This document shows positions 1-7,432 of a stretch of 64,000 nt of DNA, one piece after another. The translations under genes and the position numbers were made by a program. A model generated the notes under the pieces. That model saw only the letters and a program-made list of their open reading frames with translations, did not search any database and had not been told where the DNA came from. The DNA is from Sanguibacter gelidistatuariae (GTDB lineage: Bacteria; Actinomycetota; Actinomycetes; Actinomycetales; Cellulomonadaceae), in NCBI RefSeq assembly GCF_900096585.1, contig NZ_FMYH01000008.1, positions 62,001 through 126,000 of the forward strand. Reading direction: 5' to 3'. Within the stretch, counting starts at the first letter, position 1, and each line of letters begins with the position of its first letter.

Positions 1-401
1 GACTGTCGTTGCCAAAACTGATCCAATCCTTCGCGGACGCGCAAGACGTCCTCGGTCGTTCCGAGAAGCTCGAAGCCGTACAGGTACGGGACGTGACACT
101 TCGAGGAGACGATGCCACCGGCGATGCAGTAGGCCTCACCAAAATTGGTGTTCCCTGCAGCGATGACACCGCGGATGAGCGAGCGGTTGTGCTCGTCGTT
201 GAGAAATTTCACGACTTGGCGGGGAACCGCCCCGCCCTCGTTGCCGCCACCATAGGTGGGAACCATGAGGACGTAGGGTTCCTCGACCCGGAGGAAACCG
301 TCCGCCGGTCGTAGGGGGATGCGCTGGGCATCGATTCCGAGCTTGCGCACGAACCGATGGGTGTTCTCGGACGTGGACGAGAAGTAGACAAGATTCGCCA
401 T
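1..401 (-). CDS. nrdI: NrdI flavodoxin-like protein, 3' end cut by window edge
   Basis: NrdI is the flavodoxin that helps assemble the dimanganese-tyrosyl radical cofactor of class Ib ribonucleotide reductase (NrdEF). The reading frame begins ATG at 401 with [18 protein letters not shown], the FMN-phosphate-binding loop expected at the N-terminus. It continues through [17 protein letters not shown] and [15 protein letters not shown], both typical NrdI segments, and leaves the window at base 1 without a stop, so only about 133 codons are visible. It lies downstream of nrdH on the same strand with a gap of about 50 bases, the usual nrdHIE order; nrdE would be expected just outside the window. 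Family assignment is secure; the missing C-terminus is due only to the window edge. Confidence 0.93.
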   Translation of the reverse strand, partial: MANLVYFSSTSENTHRFVRKLGIDAQRIPLRPADGFLRVEEPYVLMVPTYGGGNEGGAVPRQVVKFLNDEHNRSLIRGVIAAGNTNFGEAYCIAGGIVSSKCHVPYLYGFELLGTTEDVLRVREGLDQFWQRQ

Positions 402-452
402 GTCACTTCACCTCAACCTCTCCGGTCGCCCGCGGTACGGGGCGACGTGGTC

Positions 453-695
453 TCAGGCGACCGAGGCGACCTTCGCCGCCAGGGCGCTGATCTGGTCGGG
501 GCGGAACCCGGACCAGTGCTCATCGCCTGCCACGACGACCGGAGCCTGGAGGTAGCCGAGGCCACGCACCATCTCCAGAGCCTCAGCGTCCTGGCTGATG
601 TCCACGATCGTGTACTCGATACCGCGCTTGTCGAGGGCTCGGTAGGTCGCGTCGCACTGGACACATGCCGGCTTGCTGTAGACCGTGATGCTCAT
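453..695 (-). CDS. nrdH: NrdH glutaredoxin-like redoxin
   Basis: NrdH is a small thioredoxin-reductase-dependent redoxin that supplies electrons to the class Ib ribonucleotide reductase NrdEF in the cytoplasm. The 80-residue protein starts MSITVYSKPACVQCDATYRA. The CVQC redox motif sits at about residues 11-14, and the C-terminal part has the WSGFRPDQI segment characteristic of NrdH. Length and motifs match the family. It is the first gene of the nrdHI(E) cluster, transcribed leftward, and the control signals are probably the NrdR-like and DnaA-like sites at 900-1243. Confidence 0.95.
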   Translation of the reverse strand: MSITVYSKPACVQCDATYRALDKRGIEYTIVDISQDAEALEMVRGLGYLQAPVVVAGDEHWSGFRPDQISALAAKVASVA

Positions 696-919
696 CCTGG
701 CGTCTCCTCGGTGTGGGGGCTTCTTCAGCCCGTTTGATACTCATGCTGGTGGGTGGTGCACGTACGGTTCCACGCTCTGTCGCAGACACTTCACGCTCGG
801 TCTCCGTCGACCGAAGCGGCGGGGTGACCTCGAACTACACGGGTGGAACTACGTTCATGATGTTTACCTGATCGCGTGGCCTGCAGCGAGTGAACGGCTG
901 CGGGACGCTGAGCATACAA

Positions 920-967
920 CCACTATACCTAGGGGTTCGACCCGGGCGCCACCCCTAGACCTGGTAG
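920..967 (-). promoter_or_regulatory. Candidate tandem NrdR boxes upstream of nrdHI
   Basis: Two 16-base elements, CCACTATACCTAGGGG (920-935) and CCCCTAGACCTGGTAG (952-967), start exactly 32 bases apart, three helical turns, which is the usual spacing of paired NrdR boxes. The second, read on the opposite strand, matches the first at 11 of 16 positions. The first matches the general NrdR consensus ACACWATATATWGTGT at 11 of 16 positions. NrdR is the nucleotide-responsive repressor of ribonucleotide reductase genes. The placement upstream of nrdH fits; the second box on its own is a weak match. Confidence 0.6.
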
Positions 968-1004
968 ATGGTGTCATGAGGGCCACATCCCCGACCGCAC
1001 AGCA

Positions 1005-1025
1005 TGTGGACTGTTCTGTGGACAA
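1005..1025. promoter_or_regulatory. DnaA-box pair upstream of nrdHI
   Basis: Bases 1017-1025 read TGTGGACAA, the exact complement of the actinobacterial DnaA box TTGTCCACA. Bases 1005-1013 (TGTGGACTG, complement CAGTCCACA) match it at 7 of 9 positions. A further 8-of-9 match lies at 1204-1212 inside the neighbouring hairpin. Single boxes arise by chance in high-GC DNA, but clustering beside an nrd promoter is suggestive, because nrd operons are DnaA-controlled in some bacteria. Confidence 0.45.
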
Positions 1026-1184
1026 CTCCAGCGCTCGTCACCGGCCCGTCGCCCCCTCCCCGCTCTTTCCTCACGACGCCCATCGGAGGGCTTTCGTCAA
1101 GTCTGCCCGGGACCACTGACATTCCGTGGCTCACGCCTCCCCCCGCCCTCATGGACCTCTCACGGACGGTGCCACGAGCGCACA

Positions 1185-1243
1185 AGAGGGGCTGTCCACC
1201 GCCTGTGGACGACGCTCGTCCACGATCGGTGGACAGCCCCTCT
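1185..1243. repeat. Long nested inverted repeat with GTCCAC cores
   Basis: The outer arms 1185-1201 and 1227-1243 are perfectly complementary over 17 bases (AGAGGGGCTGTCCACCG). The inner arms 1205-1212 and 1216-1223 (GTGGACGA / TCGTCCAC) are perfectly complementary over 8 bases, around a 3-base loop. Only a 3x3 internal mismatch separates them. Each of the four arms carries a GTCCAC/GTGGAC core like that of a DnaA box. It lies about 130 bases beyond the stop codon of the beta-glucosidase gene and has no T-run on either side, so a simple intrinsic terminator is not obvious. Confidence 0.75.
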
Positions 1244-1371
1244 CGAAGGGTGTCCGCCGGCCCCCGAAGGACCGGGTGAAGATTCTCACAGACGCCGACG
1301 TCGGTGCCTGGGAGCAGCGCCTTCGTCGTGCCTGTCAGCGCCCTGCCGGCGCCGGAGCCGAGACCACCGGA

Positions 1372-2808
1372 TCAGTACCGGATGTCGCTCGCGGCCGGCA
1401 GCACGCTCGTCGCGGCGAGCGTCCGGTACCAGTACGCCGAGTCCTTCCAGGTCCGGACCTGGGTGTCGTAGTCGACCCGGATGATGCCGAACCGGCGGTC
1501 ATAGCCGAAAGACCACTCGAAGTTGTCGAGCAGGGACCAGGCGAAGTAGCCCCGGACGTCCGCGCCGGCCTCGATCGCCGCACCGACCGCGTCGATGTGG
1601 TCGTGCAGGTAGGACACGCGGTCGGCGTCGTGCACGTGACCGTCGGCGGAGACCTCGTCGGCGAAGGCGGCGCCATTCTCGGTGACCATGAGCGCCTGGC
1701 CGGGGTACGTCGCGTGCAGGGAGACCAGCAGCTCGGTCATCCCCGAGGGGTCGATGTTCCAGCCCATGGCCGTGTACGGCCCGGGCACGGGCACGCCCTC
1801 GACGTCGAGCACCCCGACGAGGACGGACGTGGCGATCTCACCCTCGGGCACGCGGCCGGCGCCCTCGGCGTAGCGCACCTTCCCGGTCGAGTAGTAGTTG
1901 ATGCCGAGGATCTCCATCGGCACCCGGCACAGCTCGGCGTCGCCGGGCTGGATGAAGGACCAGTCCGTGAGGTGGGCGAGGTCGGCCAGCAGGTCGGCCG
2001 GGTAGGCGCCCTCGAGCAGGGGGCCCAGGAAGATGCGGTTGCCCACGGCGTCCGCGCGGCGCACGGCCTCGAGGTCGAGCTCCGACGTCGGGTCGGCGGG
2101 CCGGTTGACGTGCAGGTTCAGGGTGATCGAGATGTTGGCGTCCTCGCCGAGCACCTCGCGGATGGCGCGCCCGGCCAGACCGTGCGCGAGGTTGAGGTGG
2201 TGCGCCGCCGTGAGGGCGGCCACCGGGTCGGTGCGCCCGGGGGCGTGCTCGCCGTTGGCGTAGCCGAGGTACGCCGCGCACCAGGGTTCGTTGAGCGTCG
2301 TCCACACGTCGATCCGGTCACCGAGGTCGACAGCCATCCGGCGTGCGTACTCGGCGAAGGCGTAGGCGGTCGCGCGGTTGGTCCAGCCGCCCTCGTCCTC
2401 AAGCTCCTGCGGGAGGTCCCAGTGGTAGAGGGTCACGACCGGCTTGATGCCCTCGGCGATGAGCGCGTCGACGAGCGTGGAGTAGAAGGCGATGCCCTCG
2501 GCGTTGAACTCCCCCGACCCGCCGGGCTGCACGCGCGGCCAGGAGATGGAGAAGCGGTAGGCGTCCAGGCCCAGGTCCTTGATGTGGGCGACGTCCTCGG
2601 CCCACCGGTGGTAGTGGTCGTCGGCCACGTCTCCGGTGTCGCCGTTGAGCGTCTTGCCAGGGGTCCGGGAGAACGTGTCCCAGATGGACACCCCGCGCCC
2701 ACCCTCGCCCGCCGCGCCCTCGATCTGATACGCGGCAGTCGCCGAGCCCCAGACGAAGTCCTCGGGGAACTGACGAGCGGTGGTGGACGGAGCTGCTTCT
2801 TCAGGCAC
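1372..2808 (-). CDS. bglB: GH1 family beta-glucosidase
   Basis: This cytoplasmic glycoside hydrolase family 1 enzyme is expected to split beta-linked disaccharides or short oligosaccharides such as cellobiose or glucomannan fragments. The 478-residue protein starts near VPEEAAPSTTARQFPEDFVW, followed by the GH1 signature GSATAAYQIEGA. The acid/base Glu lies in TLNEPWC (about residue 174) and the nucleophile Glu in VTENGAAF (about 377). The GTG start at 2808 is chosen because GAGGAGA precedes it by four bases; the frame stays open farther upstream, but that part is low-complexity Pro/Arg. No signal peptide is seen. It is the last gene of the leftward sugar cluster. Substrate preference (gluco versus manno) cannot be read from sequence alone. 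Confidence 0.93.
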   Translation of the reverse strand: MPEEAAPSTTARQFPEDFVWGSATAAYQIEGAAGEGGRGVSIWDTFSRTPGKTLNGDTGDVADDHYHRWAEDVAHIKDLGLDAYRFSISWPRVQPGGSGEFNAEGIAFYSTLVDALIAEGIKPVVTLYHWDLPQELEDEGGWTNRATAYAFAEYARRMAVDLGDRIDVWTTLNEPWCAAYLGYANGEHAPGRTDPVAALTAAHHLNLAHGLAGRAIREVLGEDANISITLNLHVNRPADPTSELDLEAVRRADAVGNRIFLGPLLEGAYPADLLADLAHLTDWSFIQPGDAELCRVPMEILGINYYSTGKVRYAEGAGRVPEGEIATSVLVGVLDVEGVPVPGPYTAMGWNIDPSGMTELLVSLHATYPGQALMVTENGAAFADEVSADGHVHDADRVSYLHDHIDAVGAAIEAGADVRGYFAWSLLDNFEWSFGYDRRFGIIRVDYDTQVRTWKDSAYWYRTLAATSVLPAASDIRY

Positions 2809-2850
2809 AGATTCTCCTCGGAGACATGGCCCGCGCGGGCGTGCGCGGGC

Positions 2851-2883
2851 GGGCGGGGGTGGGCGGGGGTGGGCGGGGGTGGG
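2851..2883. repeat. G-rich 10-base tandem repeat upstream of the GH1 gene
   Basis: Three perfect copies of GGGCGGGGGT (2851-2880) are followed by GGG. The plus strand therefore holds several G-runs able to form a G-quadruplex. The transcript running leftward into the beta-glucosidase gene would carry the C-rich complement, about 40 bases before the start codon and outside the ribosome-binding site. C-rich unstructured leaders can also act as Rho loading sites; no function is shown here. Confidence 0.7.
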
Positions 2884-2989
2884 ACATGGACGGTCGGACA
2901 GGGAAGAGCGAGGCGAAGCACGAACGTGGTCAGGCACAGGCAAGATCACGCAGGCTGGCCACGATCACAGGGGCGCGAGACCGGCCACA

Positions 2990-3835
2990 CTACCGACCGG
3001 CGGCCGGCTCCGCGGTCGAGCCACGGATGCTCAGCCGGGCCGGCACGACCGGTTGGTCCTGGGGCGGCGACCCGGCCAGGGTCGCCAGGACCGCGGCCCC
3101 CACGAGCCGGCCGAGCAGGTGCACGTCCAGCGTCATCGTGGTCAGCGGGGGCAGCGTGAGCTGGCACAGCGCCGAGTCGTCCCAGCCCACGAGGGAGAGG
3201 TCCGCGGGGACGGCGATCCCCAGCTCTTGGGCCACGTGCAGACCGGCCACGGCCATCACGTCGTTGTCATAGACGATGACGCTCGGCGGCTCGGCATCGG
3301 TCAGCAGCGCCCGGGTGATTCGCGCCCCGGCCAGGTCGGAGTAGTCGCCCTCGACGGTGACCGGCACGACTCCGCGGGCCTCGCAGACCCGGTCCAGGGT
3401 CGTCACCCGGTTCCGGGTGTGCAGGTACGTCGCCGGGCCGGTCACGTGGGCTATCGAGCGGTGCCCCAGGCCGAGCAGGTACTCGGCGACCGCACTCATC
3501 GCCGCCGCGTCGTCCGCGCGGACCGAGGGCAGCGGGGGTGGACCGTCCCAGGCCCCCACCGCGACCGCGGGCACCCCGAGCTCGGCGAGCAGCGCCGGGC
3601 GCGGGTCGTCGACGAGCACGTTCGTCACCATGACGGCGTCGACAGTGCCTGCGGCCGCCCAGCGCGCGTACATCGCGAGCTCGGCGGCCTCGTCGACGAC
3701 GACCGCGAGGAGGACGGAGAGTCCGTCCTCGGTGAGCACCTCCTCGGCGCCGGCGATGAACTCCATGAAGAAGGGTTCGACGCCGACGACGCGGCGGGAG
3801 GCGGTGCGCACCATCCCGACCGCGCCAGTGCTCAT
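2990..3835 (-). CDS. LacI-family sensor protein lacking the helix-turn-helix domain
   Basis: The 281-residue protein begins STGAVGMVRTASRRVVGVEP, the point where the sugar-binding core of a LacI-type regulator normally starts, after about 60 residues of DNA-binding domain and hinge. The core is complete: VEPFFMEFIAGAEEVL, VGWDDSALCQLTLPPLTTM, and the usual C-terminal RLSIRGSTA. No HTH is encoded upstream in this frame, because that stretch is the 3' end of the mannosidase gene. The ATG at 3835 overlaps the mannosidase stop as ATGA, with no separate ribosome-binding site, so the two are probably translationally coupled. As it stands it could bind sugar but not DNA in the classical way. It may be a truncated relic, a co-sensor, or an inhibitor partner of another LacI protein. 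Confidence 0.85.
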   Translation of the reverse strand: MSTGAVGMVRTASRRVVGVEPFFMEFIAGAEEVLTEDGLSVLLAVVVDEAAELAMYARWAAAGTVDAVMVTNVLVDDPRPALLAELGVPAVAVGAWDGPPPLPSVRADDAAAMSAVAEYLLGLGHRSIAHVTGPATYLHTRNRVTTLDRVCEARGVVPVTVEGDYSDLAGARITRALLTDAEPPSVIVYDNDVMAVAGLHVAQELGIAVPADLSLVGWDDSALCQLTLPPLTTMTLDVHLLGRLVGAAVLATLAGSPPQDQPVVPARLSIRGSTAEPAAGR

Positions 3836-6381
3836 GAGCGCAGGCAGCTGTTGACCGACCGCAAGACCGACGCCAGCACCGCGGGGGTCGCAAGCTCGGC
3901 GAGCCGCTCGTCCGTGAGGTCCGCGTCAGTGGTCACCGTGAACGTGTGCGACTCCCCCGGCAGGACGGTGACGAGCATGTCGTCGACCACGCCGTCGGGG
4001 GCGACCCGGTCCGCCAGGACCGAGAGGTCGACCGCGACGGAGGACGCTGTGACGGAGAAGGCCACACCACCGGCAACCCGCTGCACGTCGACTGAGACGG
4101 GCTCGACCGCGAGGTCGAGGTCCTTGTACTCGACGAAGTAGTGCACTGTGCGCACCCCGTCGATCTGCGCCACGAGGAGCTCACGCGTCGGATCGACAGC
4201 CTCGAGGATCTCGTCCGGGACGATGAGGGTGGACGCGCTCCGGGCCGGGATCGACAGCCCTGCCTCGGCGCGGGCCAGCTCGGCACCGTCGACGTCGATG
4301 CGCAGCAGCACGAGGTCGCCCTCCCAGGTCTCGGCGTGGTCGTTGACCGCGACGAGGGCCGTGTCTGCGCCTCGCGGCTGAACCGTGAGCAGGCGGTCGG
4401 CATAGGCGTGACGCAGGGCGTAGAAGAGCGGCTTGGGCCGCTCGTCGCCGTCGATCGCGGCCCAGGACGTGACCGGCCAGCAGTCGTTGAGCTGCCACAC
4501 GATGGACCCGGCGGTACGCGGCCAGTACGAGCGGTAGTGCTCGATCGCGTAGGAGACGGCGTGCGCCTGGTTGAGCTGGGTGGTCCAGTTCCAGTCCTCG
4601 AAGGTGGACGGCTGAGGCAGGTGCGGGGCAAAACCGGTGTTGAGCTTGAGGTTTCCGTCGCCGGCCTTCTGGTGCAGGAGGAACTCGGGCGACTCCTGGG
4701 TCAGCGCAGCCTCGGGGATCGATCGGGTGAGCGTGGTCCAGGCCGGCGGGCCCTGGAAGCCGAACTCGGAGCAGAAGCGCGGGACGTCGTTGCGGTAGTT
4801 CGTGTAGTCGATCCGGTTCCAGACCTCCCACTGGTGGTGGGTGCCGTGGTTGGGGTCGTTGGGGTGGACCGTGGGGAGCGCGCCTGCGGTGATCTCGTCG
4901 GTGAAGCCCGGGCTGAAGGGGCTGCCAGCGCAGTACGGGCGCGTGGGGTCGAGCTCGGCGATGATCGCCGGGAAAAGCTCGGTGTAGTACTTGAAGCCCC
5001 AGGTGCGTCCCTCGAGCTCCTCCTGCCACTTCCAGTCGAGGAAGCCCCAGAGGTTCTCGTTGCCACCGTTCCACACCACGAGCGAGGCGTGCGGGGTCAG
5101 GCGTGCGACGTTCTCGCGGGCCTCGGCCTCGAACTCGCTCCACAGCGGCTCTTCCTCGGCGTAAGCCGCGCAGGCCATGAGGAAGTCCTGCCACACCATG
5201 ATGCCGCGCTCGTCACAGACGTCGTAGAAGTCCTCGGTCTCATAGATTCCACCACCCCAGATGCGGAGCAGGTTCATGTTCGCGTCGAGGGCCTGGTCGA
5301 CCCGGCGGGCGAGCTGCTTGCGGGTGATCCGGGTGAGCAGGTGGTCGTCGGGGATCCAGTTGGCGCCCTTGACGAAGATCGGCTGCCCGTTGACCTTGAG
5401 CGTGAAGGGCGTGCCGAACTCGTCGGGGGTGGTGTCGACCTCGACCGTGCGGAAGCCGATGCGGCGCGCGAACATGCCGTAGTCGTCGCCGTCGGTCGTG
5501 CCCAGGGTGACGGTCAGGTTGAAGAGCGGGTGCTCTCCATACCCGGCCGGCCACCACAGCGGCGCCTGCGGGAACTCCAGGTGCACGACGGCGGTGCGCG
5601 CGTCACGAGAGACGGCCACCGAGGCGACGTGGTCACCCACGCCGTGGGCTGCGTCGAGCGCCGCGGTGAGGACGAGGTCGCCGTGGTGGTCTGCGGCCAC
5701 GGTGTGCGGTGACTGGTCGAGGTCGACGTGGACGTCGACATGGCCGGTTCCCGCGGCGTCGACCGTGACGAGGGGGCGCACCTGGGCCATCCGCGCCGTC
5801 GTCCAGCGCTCGAGGCGCACGGGCTTCCAGATGCCGGCGGTCTGCAGGTCGGGGCCCCAGTCCCAGCCGAAGCTGCATGCCATCTTGCGGACCATGTTGA
5901 AGGGGTGGTCGTAGGCGCGCGGTCGAAGGACGATCGCATCCGACACCTCTTCGGCGTAGGCCAGCGCGGACCGGAAGTCGACCGCGAGGTGGTTCTCACC
6001 GTCGTGCAGGAGGGCCGCGACGTCGAAGCGGTAGCTGCGGTGCTGGTTCGCCGTGCGCCCGACCACGGTCCCGTTGAGGGTGATCGTGGCCACGGTGTCG
6101 AGGCCCTCGAAGACGAGGTCGAGGTGCTCCCCAGGCTGGGCGGCCACGGCCGCGAAGGTCGTCTCGTAGCGCCAGTCGGTGTGGTGCATCCACTCCAGGG
6201 CGGTCTCGTTGAGGTCGAGATACGGGTCGGGGATGAGTCCCGCGGTGAGCAGGTCCGTGTGGACCGTGCCCGGCACCTGGGCCTGGACGCCGCCGCCGGA
6301 CAGGGTCTCGGCCAGCTCTGCCGGGACGGGTCCGCCGGTGGCTCGGAGGGTCCAGTCGGCGTGCAGCGTGTCTGAGATCAT
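3832..6381 (-). CDS. GH2 family beta-mannosidase
   Basis: This large intracellular exo-beta-mannosidase should release mannose from the non-reducing ends of manno-oligosaccharides or glycan cores. The protein is 849 residues. The N-terminal jelly roll runs from about residue 10 to 190 (WTLRATGGPVPAELAE, PGTVHTDLL). The catalytic barrel contains WNGGNENLWGF, with acid/base Glu near 442, and RFCSEFGFQG, with nucleophile Glu near 539. These motifs separate beta-mannosidases from beta-galactosidases of the same family. The ATG at 6381 has AGGAG upstream, and no signal peptide is visible. A promoter with near-consensus boxes lies at 6462-6490, so the gene can be expressed apart from the ABC genes upstream. 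It is coupled by an ATGA overlap to the HTH-less LacI-type gene. Confidence 0.94.
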   Translation of the reverse strand: MISDTLHADWTLRATGGPVPAELAETLSGGGVQAQVPGTVHTDLLTAGLIPDPYLDLNETALEWMHHTDWRYETTFAAVAAQPGEHLDLVFEGLDTVATITLNGTVVGRTANQHRSYRFDVAALLHDGENHLAVDFRSALAYAEEVSDAIVLRPRAYDHPFNMVRKMACSFGWDWGPDLQTAGIWKPVRLERWTTARMAQVRPLVTVDAAGTGHVDVHVDLDQSPHTVAADHHGDLVLTAALDAAHGVGDHVASVAVSRDARTAVVHLEFPQAPLWWPAGYGEHPLFNLTVTLGTTDGDDYGMFARRIGFRTVEVDTTPDEFGTPFTLKVNGQPIFVKGANWIPDDHLLTRITRKQLARRVDQALDANMNLLRIWGGGIYETEDFYDVCDERGIMVWQDFLMACAAYAEEEPLWSEFEAEARENVARLTPHASLVVWNGGNENLWGFLDWKWQEELEGRTWGFKYYTELFPAIIAELDPTRPYCAGSPFSPGFTDEITAGALPTVHPNDPNHGTHHQWEVWNRIDYTNYRNDVPRFCSEFGFQGPPAWTTLTRSIPEAALTQESPEFLLHQKAGDGNLKLNTGFAPHLPQPSTFEDWNWTTQLNQAHAVSYAIEHYRSYWPRTAGSIVWQLNDCWPVTSWAAIDGDERPKPLFYALRHAYADRLLTVQPRGADTALVAVNDHAETWEGDLVLLRIDVDGAELARAEAGLSIPARSASTLIVPDEILEAVDPTRELLVAQIDGVRTVHYFVEYKDLDLAVEPVSVDVQRVAGGVAFSVTASSVAVDLSVLADRVAPDGVVDDMLVTVLPGESHTFTVTTDADLTDERLAELATPAVLASVLRSVNSCLRS

Positions 6382-6430
6382 CCTTGATCACTCCTATTCG
6401 GGCGTCTGCCAGGCGGCAGGAACGGACGTG

Positions 6431-6444
6431 TCGAATCGATTTGA
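6431..6444. promoter_or_regulatory. LacI-type operator candidate in the mannosidase leader
   Basis: TCGAATCGATTTGA is a 14-base palindrome with one mismatched pair and a central CG, the layout typical of LacI-family operators. It lies about 10-25 bases after the expected transcription start of the promoter at 6462-6490. An adjoining perfect TTGATCAA (6441-6448) overlaps it. Position supports an operator; no experimental link to a regulator is available. Confidence 0.45.
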
Positions 6445-6461
6445 TCAAACACCTGGGATGA

Positions 6462-6490
6462 TTCTTAAGCAAATTAACAAACAAAGTCAA
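6462..6490 (-). promoter_or_regulatory. Sigma-70-type promoter of the beta-mannosidase gene
   Basis: Read on the minus strand, TTGACT (6485-6490) is followed after 17 bases by TAAGAA (6462-6467). The same two hexamers with the same 17-base spacer occur before the ABC binding-protein gene at 9993-10021, and the spacers share TTTGTT and a T-rich end. The AT-rich patch is conspicuous in this GC-rich DNA. The mannosidase start codon follows about 75 bases downstream. Confidence 0.75.
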
Positions 6491-6598
6491 GAGAGGGCGT
6501 CGCGTCGATCCGTTCGCCGAGGCGAGCCTAGCGCCCGGGCCCGGGACGGGCTCGTCGAACCACACGGCGTGGCCTGCCCGCGGGCAGGCCACGGCGAC

Positions 6599-7432
6599 CT
6601 ACTTGGTGGCCCCGGAGGTGAACCCGTTGTAGATGAATCGCTGGAGCAGCAGGAACACGATCAGCGTCGGGATGATGACGATGACCACACCCGCCGAGAT
6701 CACCTCCCACTGCGCCCCGAAGGGCCCCTTGAAGCGGAACAGCGAGGTGGAGATCACCCCGAGGTCCTTGCTCTTCATGTACAGGAACGGGATGTAGAAC
6801 TCGTTGTAGATCGCGATGCCCTTGATGATGACCACGGTCGCGATCGCCGGCTTGAGCAGCGGCAGGATGATCCGGCGGTAGATCGTGAAGTGGTTGGCAC
6901 CGTCGAGCACAGCCGCCTCGTCGAGCTCGCGCGGGATCGAGCGCATGAACTGGATGAAGATGTAGATCGAGATGATGTCCGTGCCGAGGAACAGGGCGAT
7001 CGCGGCACCCCGCGTGTTGTACAGGCCGAGGTGGTTGATCACCTGGAACGTCGCAACCTGGGTGGTCACCCCGGGGACGAGGGTGGCGAGCAGGAAGGCG
7101 GCGACGACGGTCTTCTTCAGCCGGAAGTCGAAGCGGTCGATCGCGTACGCGGCCATCGTGCCGATGACGATCGTCCCGGTCACCGAGATGACGAGCAGGA
7201 TCGTGGTGTTGACGAAGCCCTGGACCATCTTCCCCTTGGTGAAGGCCGTGACGTAGTTGTCGAAGTTGAACCAGTTCGCGGGGGCGTCGAAGGGACCCGT
7301 GGTGAGGAACTCCTGGTGGCCCTTGAGCGAGGCGACGACGATCACGAGGATCGGCACGATCGTCACGAGGGACGCGAGCACGAGGGAGACGTACTTTGAC
7401 GTGGTAGCAGTCTTTGCGACCAGGGCACTCAT
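6599..7432 (-). CDS. Carbohydrate ABC transporter permease, MalG type
   Basis: This inner-membrane subunit belongs to a CUT1-type sugar importer. The 277-residue protein has about six hydrophobic segments and the EAA loop (EAAVLDGANHFTIYRRIILP) that contacts the ATPase. It starts at an ATG that overlaps the stop of the preceding permease gene as ATGA (7429-7432), so the pair is translationally coupled. No ATPase gene is present in the cluster; CUT1 systems of actinobacteria commonly use a shared MsiK-type ATPase encoded elsewhere. Co-location with beta-mannosidase suggests manno- or gluco-manno-oligosaccharides as cargo. Confidence 0.92.
   Translation of the reverse strand: MSALVAKTATTSKYVSLVLASLVTIVPILVIVVASLKGHQEFLTTGPFDAPANWFNFDNYVTAFTKGKMVQGFVNTTILLVISVTGTIVIGTMAAYAIDRFDFRLKKTVVAAFLLATLVPGVTTQVATFQVINHLGLYNTRGAAIALFLGTDIISIYIFIQFMRSIPRELDEAAVLDGANHFTIYRRIILPLLKPAIATVVIIKGIAIYNEFYIPFLYMKSKDLGVISTSLFRFKGPFGAQWEVISAGVVIVIIPTLIVFLLLQRFIYNGFTSGATK

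Larger units (their letters stand above)
696..1371. other. Gene-free control region between nrdH and the beta-glucosidase gene
   Basis: These 676 bases hold no convincing gene on either strand; the frames that cross it have no family resemblance. The bases contain an NrdR-like box pair (920-967), DnaA-box-like sites (1005-1025) and a long nested hairpin (1185-1243). A possible -10 for leftward transcription of nrdH is TATAGT or TATGCT near 909-930, inside or beside the first NrdR box; this would give an untranslated leader of about 210 bases. The exact promoter is not certain. Confidence 0.6.

Noticed and set aside
1126-3159. Long open frame on the plus strand opposite the GH1 and LacI-type genes
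   Set aside because: It is antisense to genes with clear catalytic motifs, is Val/Gly/Arg/Asp-rich without any family resemblance, and is typical of shadow frames in high-GC DNA.
2990-3960. HTH of the LacI-type protein hidden in a shifted frame upstream
   Set aside because: The frames upstream of 3835 encode the mannosidase C-terminus or Gly/Arg-rich nonsense; no LacI-type ARxAGVS motif was found.
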